Below, piece after piece: positions 1 to 6,354 of a DNA stretch of 12,559 bases (position 1 is its first letter; every line of letters begins with the position of its first letter). The notes beneath the pieces are model-generated. The model was not told the origin of the DNA and did no database searches. It was given only the letters and a program-made list of their open reading frames with translations. The stretch is taken from positions 1 to 12,559 of the forward strand of contig CATLBU010000019.1 in NCBI GenBank assembly GCA_949879835.1. Direction: 5' to 3'. The DNA comes from an uncultured Bacilli bacterium (lineage in GTDB: Bacteria > Bacillota_I > Bacilli_A > RF39 > UBA660). Made by a program: the position numbers and the translations under genes.

Positions 1-33
1 AAATCAGAAGATTATTATAAACGACATCATTGA
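1..33 (+). CDS. possible C-terminal tail of an upstream gene (partial)
   Basis: The first reading frame is open from the left edge and ends with TGA at 31-33, giving a tail that reads [10 protein letters not shown]. The stop lies one base before the ribosome binding site of queA (AGAGAGGAAG at 35-44), the spacing expected inside an operon. Ten codons are too few to identify a family. In many Firmicutes ruvB precedes queA, but nothing here proves that. A second frame ends at 16-18, so the frame choice is itself uncertain. Confidence 0.35.
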   Translation, partial: KSEDYYKRHH

Positions 34-52
34 AAGAGAGGAAGTAGTAAAA

Positions 53-1078
53 ATGCGAACAGAAGATTTTGATTATCAATTACCAGAAGAACTAATTGCC
101 CAAACACCGATTGAAAATAGAGATCACTCGAAGATGTTAGTATTGGATAAAAAAACAGGAAAAATTCGCCACCAAAATTTTCATGATATTACACAGGAAT
201 TGAATGAGAATGATGTATTGGTTTTAAATGATACAAAAGTATTGCCAGCTAGACTTTATGGACAAAAGGAAGATACAAAAGCGGTTATAGAAGTTTTATT
301 ATTAAAAGAAGAGGAAAATAATATATGGGAGTGTTTAACAAAACCTGCTAAGAGAGTGAAATTAGGTACGATTGTGTCGTTTGGACAAGGAATACTGAAA
401 GCAAAATGCATTGGAATAAAAGAAGAGGGAATTCGTGTTTTTAAATTAATTTATAAGGGGATTTTATATGAAATACTAGATCAATTAGGAGAAATGCCAC
501 TTCCACCATATATTCATGAGAAATTACAAGATAAAGATCGTTATCAAACAGTATATGCGAAAAACTTAGGAAGTGCTGCTGCTCCAACGGCTGGCTTGCA
601 CTTTACAAAAGATTTATTAAATGAATTAGAACGAAAAAAAGTAAAAGTCGTTTATATTACTTTACATGTTGGACTGGGTACTTTTCGACCAGTTACAGTA
701 GAAGATGTAACGCAACATAAAATGCATAGTGAATTTTATATGATGGATAAAGAAACAGCAAATATTTTAAATCAAGCTAAGAAAAATAATCAAAGGATCA
801 TCAGTGTTGGAACTACTTCTACAAGAACACTAGAAACAATTATGAATTTATATGGAGAATTCAAAGAGTGTAGTGGGTGGACAGATATTTTCATTTATCC
901 AGGTTATCAGTTCCAGGCGATAGATGCTTTAATTACGAATTTTCATTTACCAAAGTCTACCTTATTAATGTTAGTAAGCGCTCTAGCAGGAAAAGAAAAT
1001 ATTATGAAAGCTTATGAAGAAGCTATTCAAAGAAATTACCGTTTTTTCTCTTTTGGAGACTCTATGTTTATTAAATAA
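53..1078 (+). CDS. queA: S-adenosylmethionine:tRNA ribosyltransferase-isomerase QueA
   Basis: QueA is a cytoplasmic enzyme that transfers and isomerises the ribosyl group of S-adenosylmethionine onto preQ1 at position 34 of tRNAs with GUN anticodons, forming epoxyqueuosine. The 341-residue product has the family's usual full length. Visible signatures are the N-terminal [14 protein letters not shown] (6-19), [10 protein letters not shown] (59-68), [10 protein letters not shown] (176-185), [10 protein letters not shown] (205-214), GTTSTRTLE (253-261) and [17 protein letters not shown] (294-310). The ATG at 53 follows AGAGAGGAAG (35-44) by eight bases, which supports the start. It is followed 13 bases later by miaA, so the two are probably co-transcribed. 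The tgt gene that often follows queA is absent here. The identification is secure. Confidence 0.97.
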   Translation: MRTEDFDYQLPEELIAQTPIENRDHSKMLVLDKKTGKIRHQNFHDITQELNENDVLVLNDTKVLPARLYGQKEDTKAVIEVLLLKEEENNIWECLTKPAKRVKLGTIVSFGQGILKAKCIGIKEEGIRVFKLIYKGILYEILDQLGEMPLPPYIHEKLQDKDRYQTVYAKNLGSAAAPTAGLHFTKDLLNELERKKVKVVYITLHVGLGTFRPVTVEDVTQHKMHSEFYMMDKETANILNQAKKNNQRIISVGTTSTRTLETIMNLYGEFKECSGWTDIFIYPGYQFQAIDALITNFHLPKSTLLMLVSALAGKENIMKAYEEAIQRNYRFFSFGDSMFIK

Positions 1079-1091
1079 GAGGTGAGAAAAT

Positions 1092-1979
1092 ATGATTGTT
1101 GTAATTGTAGGACCAACTGCTGTTGGAAAAACAAAATTAAGTATTGAACTTGCCAAAAAATTAAATGGTGAAATTATTAATTCCGATTCAACTCAAGTTT
1201 ATAAAGGTTTAGATATCGCAACAGCGAAAGTAACAGAAGAAGAAAAAAAAGATATTGTTCATCATTTAATAGATATAAAAGATATAACCCAAGATTATAC
1301 CCTTTTTGATTACCAAAAAGATTGTCGAAAAAAAATTCGAGAGATTAAAGATAAAAATAAGATTCCTATTATAGTGGGTGGGACTGGTTTGTATGTCAAA
1401 GCGGCTTTATATCAATATGACTTAAAAGAAGAAGATAAAAAGGAAGAAGATTGCAATCTTTCAACGGAACAGTTATATGCAAAACTATTAAAAATTTATC
1501 CAGAAACAAAAATTCATAAAAATAATCGGAAAAGAATTCTTCGCTCATTAAACTATTATGATCAACATCATGAAATTTTAGAAGAAAATAAAACAGGCGA
1601 CCAATTATTTTATGATGATATTATATGGATTGGATTAACTACCAAGAGAGAAATTTTATATCAAAAAATTAATCATCGAGTAGATCAAATGTTAGAAGAT
1701 GGATTAATGGAGGAAGCAAAGAATTTATATCAGCAAAATATTCGTACGAAAGCAGTAATGACTCCAATTGGATATAAAGAATTATTTGAATATTTTGATC
1801 ACCATATAACAAAAGAAGAAGCAATAGAATTAATAAAACAAAGATGTAGAAGATATGCTAAAAGACAATATACATGGTTTTTAAATAAAATGAATATTAC
1901 TTGGTTTGATACAGACTATGAAAATTTTGATAATACAATCCAAGAAGTTTTAAAATATATAAACAGTTTTTATGAATAA
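1092..1979 (+). CDS. miaA: tRNA dimethylallyltransferase MiaA
   Basis: MiaA transfers a dimethylallyl group from dimethylallyl diphosphate to N6 of adenosine 37 in tRNAs reading UNN codons. The 295-residue product is close to the usual length of about 300. It carries the P-loop GPTAVGKT (7-14), the SDSTQVYKG segment (31-39) with the family's catalytic aspartate region, HHLIDI (57-62), GGTGLYVKA (96-104), IGYKE (226-230) and the terminal RRYAKRQYTWF (253-263). The ATG is preceded by AGAGGTGAG at 1078-1086, which overlaps the last base of the queA stop codon. A strong terminator follows immediately. It shares with queA the theme of anticodon-loop modification, and tRNA-Tyr is a classic substrate of both pathways. 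The central insert domain (about 110-190) is rich in charged residues but aligns with the family pattern. Confidence 0.96.
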   Translation: MIVVIVGPTAVGKTKLSIELAKKLNGEIINSDSTQVYKGLDIATAKVTEEEKKDIVHHLIDIKDITQDYTLFDYQKDCRKKIREIKDKNKIPIIVGGTGLYVKAALYQYDLKEEDKKEEDCNLSTEQLYAKLLKIYPETKIHKNNRKRILRSLNYYDQHHEILEENKTGDQLFYDDIIWIGLTTKREILYQKINHRVDQMLEDGLMEEAKNLYQQNIRTKAVMTPIGYKELFEYFDHHITKEEAIELIKQRCRRYAKRQYTWFLNKMNITWFDTDYENFDNTIQEVLKYINSFYE

Positions 1980-2003
1980 AGGGTTGGCTTTTGCCAACTT
2001 TTT
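1978..2003 (+). terminator. rho-independent terminator of queA-miaA
   Basis: GTTGGC (1983-1988) and GCCAAC (1993-1998) form a perfect GC-containing stem around a TTTT loop. G-U pairs and an A/T extension lengthen it to 1978-1980 with 2001-2003, and the descending arm runs into TTTTT. It begins within the last base pairs of the miaA stop region. Confidence 0.9.
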
Positions 2004-2112
2004 AATATCCATTAAGATAATCGATAAACGTTCATAATAGAAAGAAAAATAAGTTTTTTATTCTAAATAATATTATAAAAATAAGGAAAGTTTAAAAAAT
2101 AAAAAGAAAAGA

Positions 2113-2140
2113 TTGAAAACAAAGATAGATATGATATAAT
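2113..2140 (+). promoter_or_regulatory. SigA-type promoter of the pseudopilin gene
   Basis: TTGAAA (2113-2118) is followed after 16 bases by TATAAT (2135-2140), with an extended TG at 2132-2133. The predicted start near 2147 leaves a short leader that contains AGGAGAG (2153-2159). The rest of 2004-2112 is AT-rich with no other clear feature. Confidence 0.75.
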
Positions 2141-2166
2141 TGTAGATAGAATAGGAGAGCAGTAAA

Positions 2167-3066
2167 ATGAAGAAAAAAGGATTTACATTGGTAGAACTAC
2201 TAGCAGTCATTGTCATAATAGCGGTAGTCGCACTAATCACAATACCAATGATATTAAATGTCATAGAAGAAGCAAGAAAAAATAGTTATAAAGAATCGGC
2301 AATGGGATATGTAGATGCCATTGAAAAGAAAATTGTAAAAGATCAACTAAAAAATACTAATACAGATTATACAGGAGAGTATAGTATTAACAAAGAAACA
2401 ATTACTAAAAAAAATGAAAATGCCGCTCTAATCCCAATCTTAGATACAATATCTTTAACATTAAAGATAAAAGGAACACTACCAGATACAGGAAATGTCG
2501 TAATAGATAAAAAAGGAGTAGCAAGTGGAAAGTTTTATTATGGAGACTATTTAGTTACTTTAAATGGAGAAAAATACAATGTAGAAATTGTAACAAATGG
2601 TTCTACAAGTTCCTCTGGGGATACTTCTGCTTTGGAAGCCAGAATTGATGAATTAGAAAAAGAAATGGCAGCTAATAAAACATCCTTAGAAAATAGAATT
2701 AAAGAATTAGAAAGTTCAGCCCTTACAGGAATATATGAAACAATATATGAAGGATCGGCAGCAGCTACAGGTACATACAATTTAACAAAAAGTGTGAAAG
2801 ATTATAAGTACTTAATTGTTTATACAGATTCTACTAAACATAATAATGTTAGTACATGGAAAAGTGTTTTTAATGATTCTGTTGTAGTAGATACTTCCAA
2901 AATACAGTATTCGGTTTCAACCTATGTATCTTCACCGTATTATAACGCAAGTTGGTATTATTTTATTCACTTTACTTTTACTGGGGAAACAAACTTTCGA
3001 ATCATTGAAATGTATAAAGCGGGGGTTCCAAATCCTAGAATTTATAAAATTGTTGGTGTCAAATAA
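2167..3066 (+). CDS. type IV pseudopilin-like protein with coiled coil and phage-tail-like C-terminal domain
   Basis: The product begins with a class III prepilin signal: basic MKKKG, then FTLVELLAVIVIIAVVAL, with predicted cleavage between G5 and F6 and Glu at position 5 of the mature chain. The hydrophobic helix covers about 6-34. A globular region follows (about 40-141), then a Ser/Gly/Thr linker (143-153), a heptad-like charged helix (154-183, ARIDELEKEMAANKTSLENR) and a beta-rich, Tyr-rich domain (189-299) ending in IYKIVGVK. That end and the YEGSAAATG...YKYLIVY pattern resemble C-terminal domains of Firmicute phage tail and baseplate proteins; this is recalled likeness, not a search result. 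The start is fixed by AGGAGAG seven bases upstream. No pilus motor, peptidase or other pilin gene is in the window. It is probably exported and membrane-anchored or assembled into a surface filament; the partner bound is unknown. Confidence 0.8.
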   Translation: MKKKGFTLVELLAVIVIIAVVALITIPMILNVIEEARKNSYKESAMGYVDAIEKKIVKDQLKNTNTDYTGEYSINKETITKKNENAALIPILDTISLTLKIKGTLPDTGNVVIDKKGVASGKFYYGDYLVTLNGEKYNVEIVTNGSTSSSGDTSALEARIDELEKEMAANKTSLENRIKELESSALTGIYETIYEGSAAATGTYNLTKSVKDYKYLIVYTDSTKHNNVSTWKSVFNDSVVVDTSKIQYSVSTYVSSPYYNASWYYFIHFTFTGETNFRIIEMYKAGVPNPRIYKIVGVK

Positions 3067-3072
3067 TCCCAA

Positions 3073-3107
3073 AAAAAACAGTGTTTTTCAAATGAACACT
3101 GTTTTTT
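3073..3107. terminator. bidirectional terminator between convergent genes
   Basis: CAGTGTT (3079-3085) pairs with AACACTG (3095-3101) around a nine-base loop. Six A's precede the stem (3073-3078) and six T's follow it (3102-3107), so each strand reads a hairpin followed by a U tract. It lies between the pseudopilin stop (3064-3066) and the popT stop (complement of 3106-3108) and probably serves both. Confidence 0.88.
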
Positions 3108-3957
3108 AAACTTTCTTATTAAACATCATAATAAAGATACTTCCAATAGCAAAGCAGATGATAGAACTAATGATAGTAATCACATCATATCCTTTTAATG
3201 GAATAATTACAATACCACTCATTAAAACAAGTCCTAAAATGAAACTCATCGTCTTTGTACGATATTTTTCTAGTAAATAGGTAGTTAATTTCGCACTAAT
3301 AATAATTCCGATACCAACTCCAAGAGCAATAAAAATAAGAGGAATTAAAACCATCGGTTCAAAGGATGTTACATTTGAAACATATGATTTATATAAATAA
3401 TAATATCCTAGTACTAATAAAACCATTGATCCAGAAATACCTGGAAATAACATAGAAGCTCCGCTAATTGCCCCCATAATAATAAGAATTAAAATATAAG
3501 CAAGATCTAAATTTTTGCTAAGTAGATCAGATAGTGGAACAACCACTTCTTTCTTCTCTGGACTAAAGAAAGCAAGAAGCCCAATGATGAAAATTCCTAT
3601 TATAAAAAAGGGAATACTCACTTTAGAATTTTTTAATTCTTGTTTTTTTAACATAGGCAAACTAAAAATAATTAACCCTGCAAATAAAAATAAAGTTTGA
3701 TGTTCAAAATGAGAAAATAAGAAATCTAGTACTTTCGCAAATACAACCAGTCCAATTGCAACTCCAATAACAATTTGAAGTAAAAATAAAAAATTTTTCA
3801 TTCGGTCTTGAAAACTAATTTTTAACTTAAAAACATTGGATATCGCTTCCATCGTTTGATCAAAAAGCCCAAGTAAAACCATAATAGTACCACCACTTAC
3901 ACCAGGAATGATATTCGCAATCCCAATCAGGATGCCTCCAAAAATATTCTTAATCAT
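3106..3957 (-). CDS. popT: DUF368 membrane protein, PopT-type polyprenyl-phosphate transporter
   Basis: This 283-residue, strongly hydrophobic integral membrane protein belongs to the DUF368 family. Members of this family (PopT) are established as recyclers of undecaprenyl phosphate, moving the lipid carrier back across the cytoplasmic membrane for peptidoglycan and other envelope polymers. The diagnostic internal repeat is clear: NIIPGVSGGT (15-24) in the first half and LFPGISGS (170-177) in the second, each starting a re-entrant or helical segment, as expected of an inverted-repeat transporter. About eight hydrophobic segments are visible. The start is supported by AGAGGTGA on the minus strand just upstream (complement of 3961-3968). 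The gene stands alone, has its own promoter and converges on the pseudopilin gene. The family assignment is firm; the lipid substrate is inferred from the family. Confidence 0.9.
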   Translation of the reverse strand: MIKNIFGGILIGIANIIPGVSGGTIMVLLGLFDQTMEAISNVFKLKISFQDRMKNFLFLLQIVIGVAIGLVVFAKVLDFLFSHFEHQTLFLFAGLIIFSLPMLKKQELKNSKVSIPFFIIGIFIIGLLAFFSPEKKEVVVPLSDLLSKNLDLAYILILIIMGAISGASMLFPGISGSMVLLVLGYYYLYKSYVSNVTSFEPMVLIPLIFIALGVGIGIIISAKLTTYLLEKYRTKTMSFILGLVLMSGIVIIPLKGYDVITIISSIICFAIGSIFIMMFNKKV

Positions 3958-3973
3958 AATTCACCTCTAAAAA

Positions 3974-4002
3974 ATTATATCAAAACAAAAAATTATTTAC
4001 AA
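3974..4002 (-). promoter_or_regulatory. SigA-type promoter of popT
   Basis: On the minus strand TTGTAA (complement of 3997-4002) is separated by 17 bases from TATAAT (complement of 3974-3979), with an extended TG directly before it. It fires away from the AI-2E permease promoter, so the 107-base gap is a divergent control region. Confidence 0.75.
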
Positions 4003-4009
4003 CAAAGAA

Positions 4010-4038
4010 TAGAAATATTCCTAAATATTTGTTATAAT
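4010..4038 (+). promoter_or_regulatory. promoter of the AI-2E permease gene
   Basis: TATAAT (4033-4038) has an extended TG (4030-4031) and, 17 bases upstream, a weak -35 TAGAAA (4010-4015). The predicted start near 4045 leaves about 20 bases of leader with AGAGGTGA (4053-4060). An AT-only inverted repeat, AAATATT (4013-4019) and AATATTT (4024-4030), fills the spacer. Confidence 0.65.
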
Positions 4039-4064
4039 CAATATATATGAATAGAGGTGATAAT

Positions 4065-5213
4065 ATGTTTGCCAAAAAAGAAAAGGAAAAACATAAACAA
4101 ATTGATCATGAAAAAGTAAATGATGTGTTGACTTTATCAAAAAAAATATTACATATTGTTTATATTTTAGTAATTATTTTAGCTGTTTATATTGGGCTTC
4201 GTGTTTTTAAAGAATTACATTTGAAACAAACAATCTTAATTATTTTAAAAACCATTTCACCTTTATTTATCGGAATACTAATTGCTTGGTTATTTGATCC
4301 ATTCGTTCGAATGCTAAATAAAAAAGGAATTCGAAGAGGTCTTGGAACAACCATAACATATCTCTTATTAATTGGCTTAATCATATTATTAATTAGTTCA
4401 ATTATTCCGCTTTTATATGATCAAATTAATGACTTTGTTAAAGTTTTACCTGCAGTATTTGATTTTATTAAAAATTGGATGAATGGAATTTTTGATAATT
4501 TAAGTAGAATTGATTATATTGATGGAGAAAGTATCAAAGCACAACTATTTACCATCATAGAACGAACTGGAACCAATCTAACAAACTCTCTACCAAGTGT
4601 TATTATTGATACACTTAAAACCATTTTCTCCTTTGCTGGGAGCTTAGTAATTGGTCTAATCATCGGTTTCTATTTGTTGTTAAATTTTGATAGTGCGAAT
4701 GATTTAATTATCACATTACTTCCTAAAAAAATGCGAAACGATGGTAGAGATTTAATGAATGAAGTAAATACATCTCTTCGAAAATTTATTCAAGGTTTAT
4801 TATTAGATGCCCTATTAATCTTTGTGATTATGACAATCGGGTTTAGTCTTGTAGGATTAAAAGCACCTTTGTTATTCGCTTTATTCTGTGGAATTACAAA
4901 TATCATTCCTTATGCAGGACCTTATATTGGTGGTGCTCCAGCAGTTATTGTTGGCTTTTCTCAAAGCCCAATAATTGGAATTATTACCTTAATTATCATT
5001 GTTGTTGTACAATTCTTAGAAGGAAATTTATTACAACCATTTATTATGAGTAAAACAACAAAACTACATCCAGTCACAATTATGTTAGGATTATTAATAT
5101 TTGGATATTTCTTTGGAATTTTAGGAATGGTAATTTCAACCCCTATTATAGCAGCCATTAAATCGATTTTTATGTATTTTAACGATAAATATGAAATTAT
5201 AAGAAATGAATAA
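4065..5213 (+). CDS. AI-2E family transporter (YrrI-like membrane protein)
   Basis: This is a 382-residue polytopic membrane protein of the AI-2E/PerM family. Family members have been linked to autoinducer-2 export or, in other cases, ion/proton exchange, so the substrate here is unknown. A charged cytosolic N terminus (1-26) precedes hydrophobic segments at about 29-46, 57-77, 96-117, 184-207 and 245-370. The family's C-terminal signatures are visible: NIIPYAGPYIGGAPAV (279-294), EGNLLQPFIMSK (319-330) and LGMVISTPI (353-361). I place the start at 4065 because AGAGGTGA (4053-4060) is correctly spaced for it; the in-frame ATG at 4047 has no ribosome binding site and sits almost on the predicted transcription start. 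Its position upstream of alaS resembles the Bacillus yrrI-alaS order, although here two kinase genes lie between. Confidence 0.92.
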   Translation: MFAKKEKEKHKQIDHEKVNDVLTLSKKILHIVYILVIILAVYIGLRVFKELHLKQTILIILKTISPLFIGILIAWLFDPFVRMLNKKGIRRGLGTTITYLLLIGLIILLISSIIPLLYDQINDFVKVLPAVFDFIKNWMNGIFDNLSRIDYIDGESIKAQLFTIIERTGTNLTNSLPSVIIDTLKTIFSFAGSLVIGLIIGFYLLLNFDSANDLIITLLPKKMRNDGRDLMNEVNTSLRKFIQGLLLDALLIFVIMTIGFSLVGLKAPLLFALFCGITNIIPYAGPYIGGAPAVIVGFSQSPIIGIITLIIIVVVQFLEGNLLQPFIMSKTTKLHPVTIMLGLLIFGYFFGILGMVISTPIIAAIKSIFMYFNDKYEIIRNE

Positions 5214-5214
5214 T

Positions 5215-5238
5215 AAACCACGTTATGATTCGTGGTTT
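5215..5238 (+). terminator. hairpin after the AI-2E permease gene
   Basis: AAACCACG (5215-5222) pairs perfectly with CGTGGTTT (5231-5238) around an eight-base loop, beginning one base after the permease stop. The following T run is short, so termination may be partial. Only 23 bases separate it from the next start codon and I see no promoter there, so read-through probably feeds the kinase-alaS unit. Confidence 0.7.
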
Positions 5239-5261
5239 TCAAAATTCTAGGAGGATATTAT

Positions 5262-5792
5262 ATGAATTTAAATTCGTTAGTTATTTACGTTATTTGTGGG
5301 AAAGCTCAAGCAGGAAAAGATATCGTAGCTAGTTTTATTCAAAATCAAAAAGAAGACAGTATCACTTTATCTATAACAAGTCCATTAAAAGATTACGCAA
5401 GAAAAATTCTGGGATGGAATGGATCAGAAGAAACAAAACCAAGAGATTTTCTACAAGAAATAGGAATTGATATTATTCAAAATAAAATGCACTCTAATTT
5501 ACTAATTGATAGAATTATAGAAGATATAAAAGTAATGTCCTATTATAAAAAGCATATCATCATTTCAGGAGTTCGTCTAAAGAAAGAAATAGAAACTTTA
5601 AAAAAAGAATTTCCACATGTAATTTGTATACAAGTCATTCGTCCAAATTTTGATAATGGCTTAACGGAGAAACAAAAAAATCATATAACTGAACAAGATT
5701 TAAACAATTATCCTGCAGATTATGTTATAATAAATGATAATGATAAAAATCATTTAAAGGAAAGTATTTCAAAAATAATGAAAGAGGTTTGA
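5262..5792 (+). CDS. deoxynucleoside monophosphate kinase-like P-loop protein
   Basis: The 176-residue product has a Walker A loop GKAQAGKD (13-20) close to the N terminus, SPLKDYARKILGW (40-52), RDFLQEIGIDIIQ (61-73) and IIISGVRLKKEIE (99-111) followed by VIRP (125-128). This order matches the phage T4-type dNMP kinase superfamily, in which the loop binds ATP, the RDFLQ-type helix helps position the nucleotide and the SGVR segment serves as the Walker B region. Such enzymes phosphorylate dNMPs, but the substrate here is not evident. The start is set at 5262 because AGGAGG (5249-5254) lies seven bases upstream; the upstream in-frame GTG at 5232 falls inside the preceding hairpin. It is separated by one base from the next kinase gene, and the two may be translationally coupled. 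Although the family is common in phages, no other phage gene is nearby. Confidence 0.72.
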   Translation: MNLNSLVIYVICGKAQAGKDIVASFIQNQKEDSITLSITSPLKDYARKILGWNGSEETKPRDFLQEIGIDIIQNKMHSNLLIDRIIEDIKVMSYYKKHIIISGVRLKKEIETLKKEFPHVICIQVIRPNFDNGLTEKQKNHITEQDLNNYPADYVIINDNDKNHLKESISKIMKEV

Positions 5793-5793
5793 A

Positions 5794-6354
5794 ATGGGAA
5801 AAATAATTGCAATTGTTGGAATGTGCGGGAGTGGTAAATCAATCGCTTCTGATTATTATGAAAAATTAGGTTTTCAAAATATTTATTTTGGAAAAGTAAC
5901 ATTAGATCAATTAAAAAAGGAAAATTTAGAAATAACCCCAGATAATGAAAAATTAATAAGAGAAAAACTTCGAAAAGAATATGGAATGGGTGCCTTTGCT
6001 TTATTACTACTAGATCAAATTCAAAATGCTTCCCAAAAAGGAAATGTCGTATTAGATGGATTATACTCTTGGGATGAATATAAAATATTAAAAGAAAAAT
6101 TTCAAGATGAACTTTCTGTAATTGCTATCATCACAGATAAAAAAGTTCGCTATCAACGTCTAGAACACCGAACGATCAGACCTTTTTCAAATGCAAAAGC
6201 GAAAGAAAGAGATATTGCCGAAATAGAGAATTCCGCCAAGGGAGGACCTATTGCTTATGCCGATTATTATATTTTAAATAATGAAGATTTAGAAACATAT
6301 ATAAAACACTTAGATAGAATTACAAAACAAATATTAGGAGAGGTGAAATCATGA
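5794..6354 (+). CDS. UPF0200-like P-loop nucleotide kinase
   Basis: This 186-residue protein opens with IAIVGMCGSGKS, a Walker A motif at 9-16. It then shows LEITPDNEKL (45-54), KEYGMGAFALLLL (61-73), VVLDGLYSWDE (85-95), RYQRLEHR (119-126), an acidic/basic RDIAEIE stretch (139-145) and ADYYILNN (156-163). This order, especially the TPDN, YGMGA and VLDG elements, fits the UPF0200 family, which is best known from Archaea and is related to dephospho-CoA and adenylate kinases; the substrate is not established. An alternative is an unassigned bacterial AAA/adenylate-kinase-like ATPase. The gene starts one base after the dNMP-kinase-like stop and ends with an ATGA overlap onto alaS, so all three form one transcript. 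The AGGAGAGGTG used by alaS lies inside its last codons. Confidence 0.7.
   Translation: MGKIIAIVGMCGSGKSIASDYYEKLGFQNIYFGKVTLDQLKKENLEITPDNEKLIREKLRKEYGMGAFALLLLDQIQNASQKGNVVLDGLYSWDEYKILKEKFQDELSVIAIITDKKVRYQRLEHRTIRPFSNAKAKERDIAEIENSAKGGPIAYADYYILNNEDLETYIKHLDRITKQILGEVKS

Noticed and set aside
2073..2264. Minus-strand open frame opposite the start of the pseudopilin gene
   Set aside because: It is antisense to a clear gene and its promoter, its hydrophobicity reflects the T-rich complement, and it lacks a ribosome binding site.
4047..4064. Upstream in-frame ATG for the AI-2E permease
   Set aside because: It falls almost on the predicted transcription start, and the AGAGGTGA ribosome binding site lies downstream of it.
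4961..5242. Minus-strand open frame opposite the permease C terminus
   Set aside because: It is the complement of a conserved membrane-protein coding region with no family resemblance of its own.
5232..5261. GTG start that would extend the dNMP-kinase-like protein by ten residues
   Set aside because: It lies within the 3' arm of the preceding hairpin and has no ribosome binding site, while AGGAGG is ideally placed for the ATG at 5262.
5262..6354. Phage remnant suggested by the dNMP-kinase-like gene
   Set aside because: No integrase, structural or lysis gene and no attachment repeats are nearby, and the gene is coupled to housekeeping alaS.
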